From the NCBI GenBank assembly GCA_002345565.1, contig DDVS01000005.1, positions 62,001-126,000 on the forward strand: 64,000 nucleotides of DNA. The letters are read 5' to 3'. This DNA comes from Flavobacteriales bacterium UBA2306 (lineage in GTDB: Bacteria > Bacteroidota > Bacteroidia > Flavobacteriales > Weeksellaceae). The notes under the pieces are model-generated. The model was not told the origin of the DNA, ran no database searches, and was given only the letters and a program-made list of their open reading frames with translations. Below, one piece after another: positions 24,513-33,410 of the stretch. A program made the position numbers and the translations under genes. Position 1 is the first letter of the stretch. The number at the start of each line of letters is the position of its first letter.

Positions 24513-25007
24513 ATGACAGAATTCGAAAAATATATACAGCGTTATCTTGATTTGGTTCCCTCAGAAAACTGGATTGAAGAAATGAAAATAGCTTCAGACG
24601 CAACTTTAGAAATCTATGAATCACTTTCCGAAGAACAAGGAAATTATGCTTACGCAGAAGGAAAATGGAGCTTGAAAACACTTTTACAGCATTTGATAGA
24701 TACTGAAAAAGTCTTTGCTTATCGTGCGCTCAGATTTTCCAGAAAAGACCAATCTTTGGTTTCGGGATTTGATGAAGAAGCTTGGGCGGATAATTCTTAT
24801 GCAGAAACTCGAACTTTGAAAAGTCTGATTAAAGAATTCAAATTAACCAGAAAATTATCTATTAAATTCTTTAAAAATCTTCCTGAAGATGCACTTCAAT
24901 TGATTGGAATTGTGAATGGAAATAACATCAAAGTAGAAACAATCGGAAAATTAACCGTTGGTCACAATATTCATCATTTGAATATTATTAAGGAAAGGTA
25001 TTTGTGA
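24513..25007 (+). CDS. DinB/YfiT-family protein
   Basis: 164 residues forming a four-helix bundle of the DinB type. The conserved metal-site histidines are visible in LLQHLIDTEK (near residue 65) and VGHNIHHLNIIKERYL at the C-terminus. Family members are thiol- or damage-linked transferases, often dependent on bacillithiol or other low-molecular thiols. Substrate is unknown. Start ATG at 24513 gives the usual N-terminus. Confidence 0.85.
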   Translation: MTEFEKYIQRYLDLVPSENWIEEMKIASDATLEIYESLSEEQGNYAYAEGKWSLKTLLQHLIDTEKVFAYRALRFSRKDQSLVSGFDEEAWADNSYAETRTLKSLIKEFKLTRKLSIKFFKNLPEDALQLIGIVNGNNIKVETIGKLTVGHNIHHLNIIKERYL

Positions 25008-25073
25008 ATTTGTAAAATCGTAGAATTGATAGATTTACAAATCAACGATTTTGCAGTTTACAATTTAACAATA

Positions 25074-26720
25074 TCATTTTCTACTCAAATACTTTCTACC
25101 AGGAATAAAAAGCAACAAAGCGCCAATCACAAAAAGACAAAGTCTGGAAAGAAAATCACCACTTCTGGTATAGAAAGTTTCTTTATCAATCAGATAGACT
25201 TTTGCTGTTAAAGCACCTTTTGAGCCGTAAGGTAATTCATCCACAATATCGCCTCTAGAATTGATATGTGCACTTGTTCCGCTATTGGCAGCTCTTGCAA
25301 TTTCGCGTCTTGTTTCTATTGCTCTTAGTTTGGCGTAATCCAGCAATTGTTTATGCCCTTGTGAATATCCCCACCAAGAATCATTCGTAACAATCGTTAG
25401 AAGATTTGCTCCTTTTTTGACATAATCTGTTACGAATTCTCCGTAAATACTTTCGTAGCAAATAATCGGCGCAATCACAGACTTGTTGTAAGGATTAGCG
25501 AAAACTTTTCTTTCTTTAGAAACTCCAAGAGAACGAGTTGTTCCGCCTAAATCCAACATCACATCACCTAAAATGGGTTTGAAGAAATTGATATAAGGGA
25601 AAATCTCCACGCCAGGAACTAGCATTGCTTTGTGATAAACTTCCGGTTGTTGATTTGGGATGATTTGGATTACCGAATTATATTCATCAACCCAGATTCC
25701 CTGCCTTTCTGAATAGCCCGCTGTTGATGGTTTTTCTTCATCTTCTTTATAGACATAATAGCTGGAAATTCCCCCTGAGAAAACAGATTTCGGATGTTGA
25801 GAAAGAAATGCCTTGATGTTATTGATCAACAAACTATTATGAAATCCTCTTTCGCTGAAACCTCCAATTCCTGGAAGTGAGGTTTCTGGGGAAAGATATA
25901 AATCAATTTTTGATTTTTTATCACTCTGTAAAACTGAATTTTCTGAAGCTAATTTTAACAAATCACTTTCAATCGTCAAACTGTCTTTTTGATATTTTTC
26001 ATTGTAAGGGTCAAGCGCAGGCTGAAGCATCGTCACATTAATGGAACCAACAGTTTCCGGCGAATAATTATAATATTTAACCAAAGAAATAATCATCGGC
26101 AAAATGATAAAACCAAGAGACATCACAACATTTTTAATCAATGATTTTTTCTGTCTTCCGGCTTCCCAAATTCTTATCGTGTAAAAAACTAAAACATTAC
26201 AAATCAAAATCCAGAAACTTCCGCCTGTCGCGCCCAAAGTATCATACCATTGGATAAACTGATGATAATGGGCAAAAACATTTCCGAGATTGAGCCAAGG
26301 CCAAGTGAATTCCCAAACAAGATGAAGCTTCTCAAAACACATCCAAATCGCAACAAAAAATACCAATCCGAAATAAGTTCCCTGACTTTTCTTATAAAAA
26401 TGATACGCCAAGAAAACCAAAGCCATAAACAATGAATTGGTCAAAACTGGAAACAGAACTGCCAACAGAGATTTACTCCCGTCTGGCAATTGAGAATTGT
26501 AAAGCCAACCTGTTGTTGCCCAATTCCAAATCAAAAAAGTAATATAGGAAAAACCAAAAACTGCCAAGCCTTTTTTCTTGATGTTACTGAACTTCGTAAT
26601 GTTATGTTCTGCCATCAAAAGCGGAACCCAAGCAAAAAATATCAAAAACGGAATCCCGTAAGTCGGCCAGCAAATAGCGAGCAAAACTCCGGAAATTAAA
26701 GCTAATAAAAGGTTTTTCAT
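25074..26720 (-). CDS. lnt: Apolipoprotein N-acyltransferase
   Basis: Adds the third acyl chain to the N-terminal cysteine of lipoproteins in the inner membrane. 548 residues. Five to six N-terminal membrane segments (1-215), a nitrilase-like domain (225-505) with the catalytic triad Glu279 (LSPETSLPG), Lys364 (YHKAMLVPG) and Cys421 (APIICYESIYGE), and a last membrane segment (525-543). It is last in a minus-strand run with hemJ, gldF and gldG, and is separated from gldG by a REP-like pair. Confidence 0.95.
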   Translation of the reverse strand: MKNLLLALISGVLLAICWPTYGIPFLIFFAWVPLLMAEHNITKFSNIKKKGLAVFGFSYITFLIWNWATTGWLYNSQLPDGSKSLLAVLFPVLTNSLFMALVFLAYHFYKKSQGTYFGLVFFVAIWMCFEKLHLVWEFTWPWLNLGNVFAHYHQFIQWYDTLGATGGSFWILICNVLVFYTIRIWEAGRQKKSLIKNVVMSLGFIILPMIISLVKYYNYSPETVGSINVTMLQPALDPYNEKYQKDSLTIESDLLKLASENSVLQSDKKSKIDLYLSPETSLPGIGGFSERGFHNSLLINNIKAFLSQHPKSVFSGGISSYYVYKEDEEKPSTAGYSERQGIWVDEYNSVIQIIPNQQPEVYHKAMLVPGVEIFPYINFFKPILGDVMLDLGGTTRSLGVSKERKVFANPYNKSVIAPIICYESIYGEFVTDYVKKGANLLTIVTNDSWWGYSQGHKQLLDYAKLRAIETRREIARAANSGTSAHINSRGDIVDELPYGSKGALTAKVYLIDKETFYTRSGDFLSRLCLFVIGALLLFIPGRKYLSRK

Positions 26721-26747
26721 AATAAGTTGTTTTGAATATACAGAAAT

Positions 26748-26823
26748 CCTTCGACAAGCTCAGGATGACATCTCTAATACTATCTATTATATTTATTTTT
26801 GTCAGGCTGAGCCTGTCGAAGCC
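26748..26823. repeat. REP-like inverted pair between lnt and gldG
   Basis: Two arms of the TTCGA-CTCAG-TGACA type face each other: 26748-26770 and, in inverse orientation, 26801-26823, with about 30 bases between. The paired arms differ at three to four positions, so they form an imperfect hairpin. Confidence 0.7.
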
Positions 26824-26830
26824 TTTTCAT

Positions 26831-28489
26831 TTACGAAAACATTTTCTTTCTCAAGAAATAAAATGCGGCACCCAAAGCGCCAATAATTCCCAAAGGCAAA
26901 AGAAGATTGAACCATTGCCAGTCGGATTTTTCGGCGTCAATTCTTTGTCTGTCGAGTAATCTTACTTCTATTGTTCTGTCTCGTAGTTCCATGATGTTGC
27001 TGTCGTCTAACAAATAATCCAAAGCATTTCTTAGGAATTGTGCGTTGCCATAATGTTCTTTCGTTAATAAATCTTCGCCCAAAGGAAGTGGTTGACCTTT
27101 CCATATTTGATTTCTGGCAATATCACCGTCAGCAATCACCAACATTTTGTTTTCAGGGCTTTGAGCTTTAAATCCGGGATAAGAATTTTTCTCACTTCTT
27201 GTTGCATAAGCAGATTTGAATTTTCCTTCCAGAGCCACTGCAAAAATCTTCGGCGGCGTAGGACGTTCCATTTCTCCGATGCTGTCTGTTCTTACAATTT
27301 CAGAAAGTGCGACATAATTTGGAACCGTTTTACTCGTTGTTCTTTCGCTGGATTCGAAAAGAACTTTGGTTTTGATATTTGGTCTTCCCAAAGTATCAAT
27401 TGAAGTGGGGAATTCAAATTTTACAGGATTGATATTTTTTGTAATAGGATTCTTAGATTCAGCAATTCCTAGTGGGAAATAAGGCCAAAGAAAACTGCTG
27501 TATTGCGGATTGCCCGCAACTTCGCCCGAAACAATTCTTACCAACGCCGACTTTTTCATATCCTTTGTCAAAGCAGGATTAATTCTTAGTCCGTAATTGA
27601 ACATAAAATCCGTAAGATTAAGGTCAATCGGGTAAGCCATAATTTTTTTAGCTTGAAAAAGCGTGTCCATTTCCGCATTCACAGCGTCCAGCATCCAAAG
27701 CGTTTTTCCGCCGTTCATAATATATTGGTCGAGAATCACTTTTTCGTTATCAGTAAACGCTTTTCTTGGTTTTGCGATGACAACGGCATCCATTTGTTTT
27801 AGCTTCGGAACGTCAGCCAGAGACAGTTCGGTTTTGTTTTCCGGAATGATTGGACCGATGTTGTAATTCTCCATTGCCAAATCCAAAAATCCACGGAATT
27901 CATCTGGACCCAATTCCTGCTGATTCACCAAGAACCCAATATTCTTCGCTGTTTCTTCTGTCATTCCTTTGATAGTGGAAGCGAAGTTATATTCTAAGTT
28001 TTCAATTGATTTGCTGAGTTGTGTGGCAGCATCAATTCCCGATTGTTGAACAATCAATGGAACCGAAGTTCCGTAACCATTATACTTGATGGCGGCGTAA
28101 GGAAACATCACGATTTCGGAGATTTTTCCGTCTTTCATATCCGGAAGAATCGAAGGCTGCATTCCCATTCCTTTCAGCGTGTCCTGCGGAATTTTCTCTG
28201 CAATCGGGTCACGGAATTTGTAATCGATTTTCGGATTGATTTTTCGGAACTCGTCCAGCATAAATTTGGTTTCATTCGAAAGTTGTTTGAAAGAAGCCGG
28301 AAAATCGCCTTCTAGATAAACTTCAATCGTCATCGGTTTTTTTACATTTTCCAAAACCTTGATGGTGGAATCGGAAAGTGTGTAGCGTTTTTCCGCCGTC
28401 AAATCAAAACGTTTATAGATAATTCCGCTCATCCCGATAATCAGAAGAACAGCTATGATAATAAGTTTAATTTTATTTTTTTTATTCAT
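26831..28489 (-). CDS. gldG: Gliding motility ABC-transporter auxiliary protein GldG
   Basis: 552 residues. Start ATG at 28489 (MNKKNKIKLIIIAV); the frame runs on to 28594, but that extra part is the repeat element at 28531-28638, not protein. One N-terminal membrane segment (7-25), a large periplasmic ABC_transp_aux region (30-515) beginning RYTLSDSTIKVLENVKKPMTI, and a final membrane segment (530-548). In Flavobacterium johnsoniae GldA, GldF and GldG form an ABC transporter needed for gliding. The ATPase gldA is not in this window. Confidence 0.93.
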   Translation of the reverse strand: MNKKNKIKLIIIAVLLIIGMSGIIYKRFDLTAEKRYTLSDSTIKVLENVKKPMTIEVYLEGDFPASFKQLSNETKFMLDEFRKINPKIDYKFRDPIAEKIPQDTLKGMGMQPSILPDMKDGKISEIVMFPYAAIKYNGYGTSVPLIVQQSGIDAATQLSKSIENLEYNFASTIKGMTEETAKNIGFLVNQQELGPDEFRGFLDLAMENYNIGPIIPENKTELSLADVPKLKQMDAVVIAKPRKAFTDNEKVILDQYIMNGGKTLWMLDAVNAEMDTLFQAKKIMAYPIDLNLTDFMFNYGLRINPALTKDMKKSALVRIVSGEVAGNPQYSSFLWPYFPLGIAESKNPITKNINPVKFEFPTSIDTLGRPNIKTKVLFESSERTTSKTVPNYVALSEIVRTDSIGEMERPTPPKIFAVALEGKFKSAYATRSEKNSYPGFKAQSPENKMLVIADGDIARNQIWKGQPLPLGEDLLTKEHYGNAQFLRNALDYLLDDSNIMELRDRTIEVRLLDRQRIDAEKSDWQWFNLLLPLGIIGALGAAFYFLRKKMFS

Positions 28490-28530
28490 TTTTCTATTAG
28501 AATGAATTTTTTTATAATTAAATTTTAAGG

Positions 28531-28638
28531 GCAGCTTTATCCGCCTTCCGCTCCCAAACCTAACGAAGTGGTTCGACGAAGTCAATCTTTTCACTCCACT
28601 TTTTTGCGTAAAAAGGATTTCCGCTCAAGTCGGGCTGC
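28531..28638 (-). repeat. Structured repeat element B1 in the gldF-gldG gap
   Basis: Read on the minus strand, it starts GCAGC (28638-28634) then CCGACTTGAGCGGAAATCC and a T run. It ends with GGGAGCGGAAGGCGG (28554-28540), ATAAA and GCTGC (28535-28531). The terminal GCAGC and GCTGC can pair. The centre holds a short hairpin (CTTTTT, ACGC, AAAAAG) followed by about 45 extra bases in which AAGTGG can pair with CCACTT. It matches element B2 (37694-37796) in both ends. Confidence 0.8.
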
Positions 28639-28697
28639 TAAGATTCCACGTTCCAATCGGAAGTTTTATCTTTTTACTTTTTTCTTGAATCTTTTCC

Positions 28698-29426
28698 TTA
28701 TTTCTTTTTCCAGACAAACCAACTTGCCAATCCCAATCCCAAGAATATCACGAAAAGGAAATAACAAACGTCTCGCGTATCAATTTGTCCTCTTGTAAAT
28801 GCCAAGAAATGCTGATAAAATCCGATATTCTGCAAAATGTAATCTGCGCCTCCCATCAATTTATAACTCGCCAATTGTTCAATCCCGAAATAGAGAATGA
28901 AACAAAGGAAAACACCAAGTAAGTAAGCCATAATTTGGTTAGAAGACAGTGAAGATGCTAAAATCCCGACTGCGGAAAAAGCAGCAATCAAAATCGTTAA
29001 ACCAATATAACTCCCAAAAGTCATACTTCCATCAATATTACCTTCCGGAACACCTAAAACGTAAACCGTGTAATAATAAACCAAACTTGGCAACAAACAT
29101 AAAACACCAACCAACCAAACGGAAAGGAATTTTCCACCAACAATTTCGGTGATTTTTATGGGTTGAGAAAATAGCCAAAATAAGGTTCCCGATTGTTCTT
29201 CCTCTGCCAAAGTTCTCATACTGATTGCTGGAATAATGAACATAAAAAGCCAAGGGGAAAGCACAAAGAAACTTTGTAAAGTGGCGCTTCCAATCTCGAA
29301 TAGATTAAAATTGTTCTCGAAGAAGAACAGGAACAGTGCGGAAATAACACTGAAAGCAGCGATAATAATCCACGCGCTCCAGTTTCCGAAAAAATTCCAA
29401 AGTTCTTTTTTGAATATTGCTAACAT
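28698..29426 (-). CDS. gldF: Gliding motility ABC-transporter permease GldF
   Basis: 242 residues with six membrane segments. It has the ABC-2 permease signature FIIPAISMRTLAEEEQSGTL near residue 64, where the helix after the EEEQSGT motif contacts the ATPase. It starts MLAIFKKELWNFF as other GldF proteins. It is the partner of GldG, 208 bases downstream, the gap holding element B1. Its leader contains five AACNNNN units. Confidence 0.93.
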   Translation of the reverse strand: MLAIFKKELWNFFGNWSAWIIIAAFSVISALFLFFFENNFNLFEIGSATLQSFFVLSPWLFMFIIPAISMRTLAEEEQSGTLFWLFSQPIKITEIVGGKFLSVWLVGVLCLLPSLVYYYTVYVLGVPEGNIDGSMTFGSYIGLTILIAAFSAVGILASSLSSNQIMAYLLGVFLCFILYFGIEQLASYKLMGGADYILQNIGFYQHFLAFTRGQIDTRDVCYFLFVIFLGLGLASWFVWKKK

Positions 29427-29433
29427 AAATTTA

Positions 29434-29468
29434 GTTGTCGGTTAATGGTTTGTAGTTGATAGTTTTAT
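29434..29468 (-). repeat. Five 7-base AACNNNN units before gldF
   Basis: On the minus strand five AAC triplets occur at exact 7-base spacing (plus-strand GTT at 29434, 29441, 29448, 29455 and 29462). The array runs from just inside the hemJ end to 7 bases before the gldF ATG. Confidence 0.65.
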
Positions 29469-30013
29469 TTTTTCTTGTTTCTGTTGACAATTTTTACAAT
29501 GGACGTTATAAGAATAATGATTCCGAAAAATCCGAGTAACAGCTGCCACCAATATTGTATAACGGAATATTTGAGGATTACTGTAAAAACTACAGCGAAT
29601 AAAATAAAAGTTGCAATCTCGTTGAATTGTCGAAGCTTGATATTCGGAATCGAAAGTGTGTTTCCGTTGAGGTTTTTTAGTTCTTTCACTCTTTTCCAAC
29701 ACCAGAAATGATAAATACCAAGTCCGACAAGAAAAGTTAGTTTCAAATGAAACCAAGGTGTTTTCAATAATCCGGAATTAAGGAAAATCATTGTCAGTCC
29801 GCTTAATAACATCAAAATCCCTGCAGGAACAGTAATGATTTTCCAAAGTCTGACGGCCATAAAGGTGTATTGATTTCTGAGAATCTTCTGTTTTATTTCA
29901 TCAAACTCATCGGTGTCCTTATAATAAACAAACAATCTCACGAGATAGAAAATCCCGGCAAAATAGCTTACCATAAAAATAATGTGAATCGCTTTGATTA
30001 TAGAATAGAGCAT
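29465..30013 (-). CDS. hemJ: HemJ-type protoporphyrinogen IX oxidase
   Basis: 182 residues from the ATG at 30013, with four to five membrane segments. Family signatures are the His-containing first helix IKAIHIIFMVSYFAGIFYLVRLFVYY (His11 by this start), RLWKIITVPAGI, the GIYHFWCW segment and the last-helix RQFNEI region. HemJ converts protoporphyrinogen to protoporphyrin in heme synthesis. UPF0093/CopD relatives look alike, so the enzyme assignment is good but not certain. First gene of the hemJ-gldF-gldG-lnt run. Confidence 0.8.
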   Translation of the reverse strand: MLYSIIKAIHIIFMVSYFAGIFYLVRLFVYYKDTDEFDEIKQKILRNQYTFMAVRLWKIITVPAGILMLLSGLTMIFLNSGLLKTPWFHLKLTFLVGLGIYHFWCWKRVKELKNLNGNTLSIPNIKLRQFNEIATFILFAVVFTVILKYSVIQYWWQLLLGFFGIIILITSIVKIVNRNKKK

Positions 30014-30157
30014 CAACAGATTTTTTGCAAAGATAATCTAAAGGATAAAAGTAAGAACTTATTTGTCGTTATATTCTTATTTAGAATGTTAAAAATGCCG
30101 TATTCTTCGCATGTTCGAAAATTTATTGCTTTTTTTGTAAAAATTTTTAAAAAAAAT

Positions 30158-32317
30158 ATGAAGAAAGTTTTACAATTGATGTTTTCTGTATGTATTATGA
30201 TGTTTGGATTTTCACAAGATCTAAAACCAGTAGCACAGAAAATAGCGAATCAAAAAACAGCTAAGACAAGTTTTGTGAAATTTAGTCCTTTTACAAAGGT
30301 ATTAGCTTCTAAGAATGCTAGTCATTATGAAAAAGCGGCTTCTGGAGTGAGTGTTATGAAGCTAAAATCTTCTCAGTTACAAAGTATTGTGAATGAGAAG
30401 CCCGATGCTATGGAAATGAGTTTTCCTTTTGAAAACGGAGAAGTAACAGTAGAATTGGTAAAGACTAATATCTTCACCCCTGATTTTAAAGTTAATACAG
30501 ATAAAGGAGAGGTGAGTTATACCCCAGGAGTGTATTACCAAGGGATTGTGAAGGGAGATAACAACTCTTTAGTTGCATTTAGCTTTTTTGAAGATGATGT
30601 TGTAGGGATTGCTTCTATTGATAACATAGGAAATATTGTTTTAGGAAAAGCAACAGGCGCTACAGAGGATTTTGTATCATACAATGATGTTAAACTTAAA
30701 GAGAAAAATCCGTTTACTTGTGATGCAGATGTGTTGCCTTCTTACAGTAACCATCCGGACAAGCAGATAGGACTAGCCAAGAAAACAACCCTTACCAGTA
30801 CATGTCTTAGAATGTATTATGAAATTGGTTATGGAATCTATACAGGAAATGGATCCAATACAACTACTACCCTGAATCGTGTAACAGCCTGGTTCAATAA
30901 CGTTAAAACATTGTACAATAATGACGGGATGAATCTTGCATTTAGCTCATCATTTATATGGACTACAGCAGACTCAGGTACTTATTCTGGTCAGCCGGGA
31001 GATATTCTTTCTACATTCCGAACACGTACCACTTCATTTAATGGAGATGCAGCGCAATTATTAAGAACGCCGGCTACAACAAGTGTAGGATATGTAGATG
31101 CACTTTGTAGCACCTACAGATTTTCTTATTGTGGAATGAATGCATCTCAAAATACATCTGTACCTACTTATTCATGGAATGTTATGGTAATGGCTCATGA
31201 ATTAGGTCACAACGTTGCATCTCCACACACGCACGCCTGCTATTGGAACGAGAGCAAAACTGCAATCGACGGTTGTGGTCCGGCTGCGGGTTATGACGAA
31301 GGTTGTGCAGCAGATTTACCTACCGGTGGTGGAACAATTATGAGTTATTGTCACCTTACATCTGCAGGAATCAATTTTACAAAAGGTTTTGGAGATCAGG
31401 TAGGGACATTAATGAGAGAGGCTTTTGAAACCAGCGCATGTCTATCCTCAGATTGTACAGTAACTTGTGCAACAACCGTTGCTAACCTTACCGTTGCAGC
31501 ATCTAGTGTAACCAACACTGGTGCGGTAGCAACCATTACAGACTCATCTTCATCTGAATGGAAATACCAGGTTTCAACCAGTGATGGTGCCGTAGTACAA
31601 TCTGGAACAACGCAAAACAAAACGCTTACCTTGTCTAACCTGTTGCCGGGTACATTCTATAGAGTATCTGTAGGAACATCTTGCTCGCCTGCTTTCCAGA
31701 AAACAGTATTGTTTTTAACGGGAGATAATTGGTGTGGAAAAACCGTTACAGATTCTGGCGGAGAGAATGCTACCTATTCTAACAGCGAAAACTGGACAAA
31801 AACGTTCTATCCGGACAGCGCAGATCAAAAATTGAAAATTACATTTGAGGCATTTGATCTAGAAGAAGGATATGATTATTTAACAGTAAGAAACGGAACT
31901 GCAGGTTCACCAGTTTTTACAGGTGGAGTTAACATTACTGGCAATACATTACCGCCAACTTTTGAATCTACTCACGCAACGGGTGCTATTACTATTACCT
32001 TTAGATCAGATGCTACCGCTAGAAAAGCTGGTTTCAAAGCAGTCTTGAGCTGTACAAGCTTAGCAACAGAAGAAACTAATGCTAAAAACGCAATCTCTGT
32101 AACACCAAATCCAGTTAAAAATCAGTTTAAAATTAATGGAAATCAAAAACTTGAAAACGTAATAGTTTTTGACAATTCCGGGAAAATAGTGAAGCAATAT
32201 GATGCCGAGGCTATGTCAAAAAATAATTTTGATGTTTCTAAGCTTGCTGCAGGTACTTACATTGTTAATATCAAAACAAGCAAAGGTGTTGTTTCTAAAA
32301 AATTGATTAAGCAATAA
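30158..32317 (+). CDS. Secreted reprolysin-like zinc metalloprotease with CUB and T9SS domains
   Basis: 719 residues from the ATG at 30158, which begins a clear signal peptide (MKKVLQLMFSVCIMMFGFSQ); the frame is open further up but lacks a signal. A prodomain-like region (20-215) precedes a metzincin catalytic domain with HELGHNVASPH (zinc ligands His347, His351, His357; Glu348) and a Met-turn IMSYCH. A fibronectin III-like segment (about 430-520) and a CUB-like domain (about 525-640) follow. The last 75 residues form a T9SS type A sorting domain. An exported protease at or beyond the cell surface. Confidence 0.92.
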   Translation: MKKVLQLMFSVCIMMFGFSQDLKPVAQKIANQKTAKTSFVKFSPFTKVLASKNASHYEKAASGVSVMKLKSSQLQSIVNEKPDAMEMSFPFENGEVTVELVKTNIFTPDFKVNTDKGEVSYTPGVYYQGIVKGDNNSLVAFSFFEDDVVGIASIDNIGNIVLGKATGATEDFVSYNDVKLKEKNPFTCDADVLPSYSNHPDKQIGLAKKTTLTSTCLRMYYEIGYGIYTGNGSNTTTTLNRVTAWFNNVKTLYNNDGMNLAFSSSFIWTTADSGTYSGQPGDILSTFRTRTTSFNGDAAQLLRTPATTSVGYVDALCSTYRFSYCGMNASQNTSVPTYSWNVMVMAHELGHNVASPHTHACYWNESKTAIDGCGPAAGYDEGCAADLPTGGGTIMSYCHLTSAGINFTKGFGDQVGTLMREAFETSACLSSDCTVTCATTVANLTVAASSVTNTGAVATITDSSSSEWKYQVSTSDGAVVQSGTTQNKTLTLSNLLPGTFYRVSVGTSCSPAFQKTVLFLTGDNWCGKTVTDSGGENATYSNSENWTKTFYPDSADQKLKITFEAFDLEEGYDYLTVRNGTAGSPVFTGGVNITGNTLPPTFESTHATGAITITFRSDATARKAGFKAVLSCTSLATEETNAKNAISVTPNPVKNQFKINGNQKLENVIVFDNSGKIVKQYDAEAMSKNNFDVSKLAAGTYIVNIKTSKGVVSKKLIKQ

Positions 32318-32340
32318 TCAATGGTTTTTAAACAAAATAA

Positions 32341-32372
32341 AAAACTGTCTCAATTATTGAGGCAGTTTTTTT
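32341..32372 (+). terminator. Terminator of the metalloprotease gene
   Basis: AAACTGTCTCAA pairs with TTGAGGCAGTTT around a short TTA loop and is followed by a long T run. Confidence 0.85.
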
Positions 32373-32427
32373 ATACTTTAATTTTAAAATTTTATATGAT
32401 TCTATTTTAACCGCAAGAATAAAATAG

Positions 32428-32458
32428 TTGCAGAAACAAAGCTTCCTTATTATCTTTG
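32428..32458 (+). promoter_or_regulatory. Promoter ending 3 bases before the D-cysteine desulfhydrase-like gene
   Basis: TTG (32428-32430), 20 bases, TATCTTTG (32451-32458), then AAA and the ATG at 32462. The likely transcription start falls on or inside the first codon. Confidence 0.7.
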
Positions 32459-32461
32459 AAA

Positions 32462-33385
32462 ATGCTTCAAATCTCGGAATATAAAATCCCAATTGTCGAA
32501 ATCAAAACTGATTTTGATGTTCAGATTTTTATCAAAAGAGAAGACCTTATTCATCCGAAAATTTCGGGAAACAAATTCTGGAAACTCTTCTTCAATGTCA
32601 ATCAATATTTGGAATCGAAACCTGAAAATCCTTTACTAATTTCTTTTGGAGGTGCTTTTTCTAATCATATTGCGTCGGTTTCTGCATTTGGAAAACAATT
32701 TGATATTCCGACGATTGGAATCATCAGAGGAAATGAGTTAGAAAATAATTGGCAAGAAAATCCCACACTTTCCGAAGCTTCAAAAAACGGAATGGAATTC
32801 TTTTTCGTTTCCAGAGAAGATTATCAGAATAAAGAAAAATTAACACAAAAATTTTCCGAAAAATACCCAAACGCACTTATTATTCCCGAAGGTGGAAGTA
32901 ATGAAATGGCGGTGGAAGGTGTCCGATATATGTTGGGAAATGACACCAAAGATTTTGACTATCTTTGCACCGCAGTTGGAACCGGAGGAACAATTGCAGG
33001 AATTTCCAAGTTTGCAGAAGAGCATCAGAAAGTTGTCGGAATCAAAGTGGTGAGAGATGATTCTTTGCAAAAAACAATTTCGGAATGGAGTAGGAGAAGC
33101 AATTTTGATTTGGTTGATGCGGATGAAAACCGATACGGTAAAATATCGGATGAGAATATTCGTTTTATAAATTGGTTTTATGAAGAATATGAGATTCCGC
33201 TTGACCCAATTTATACAGGAAAGATGATGCAGAAGGTTTTTGAATTGGCAAAGAAAGATTTCTTTCCGAAAGGTTCAAAGATTCTGACATTTCATACGGG
33301 CGGATTACAGGGAATTAAAGGAGCGAATCAGTTTTTGAAAAGTAAAAATAGACCGTTGATTGATTTTGAAAATTCGATTTTTTGA
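32462..33385 (+). CDS. 1-aminocyclopropane-1-carboxylate deaminase / D-cysteine desulfhydrase family protein
   Basis: 307 residues, PLP-dependent fold type II. The PLP lysine is Lys38 in HPKISGNKFWK; further motifs are SFGGAFSNHIASVS (phosphate/substrate loop), PEGGSNEMAVEG and the glycine loop VGTGGTIAGI. Such enzymes open D-cysteine to pyruvate, sulfide and ammonia or deaminate ACC. Sequence alone does not separate the two. The track frame starts at a TTG two codons earlier, but the ATG is preferred. Confidence 0.88.
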   Translation: MLQISEYKIPIVEIKTDFDVQIFIKREDLIHPKISGNKFWKLFFNVNQYLESKPENPLLISFGGAFSNHIASVSAFGKQFDIPTIGIIRGNELENNWQENPTLSEASKNGMEFFFVSREDYQNKEKLTQKFSEKYPNALIIPEGGSNEMAVEGVRYMLGNDTKDFDYLCTAVGTGGTIAGISKFAEEHQKVVGIKVVRDDSLQKTISEWSRRSNFDLVDADENRYGKISDENIRFINWFYEEYEIPLDPIYTGKMMQKVFELAKKDFFPKGSKILTFHTGGLQGIKGANQFLKSKNRPLIDFENSIF

Positions 33386-33410
33386 GAAAAGTTGAATGGA
33401 TGTTAAAACC

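Noticed and set aside
26732..26959. Plus-strand 75-residue frame next to lnt
   Set aside because: It is made of the REP-like pair and the antisense of gldG; no family features.
28490..28594. N-terminal extension of GldG to 28594
   Set aside because: The extra codons lie within the structured element B1 and lead away from the normal membrane-anchor start at 28489.
29870..30157. Long upstream extension of the metalloprotease frame
   Set aside because: It overlaps the divergent hemJ gene and would bury the signal peptide that starts at 30158.
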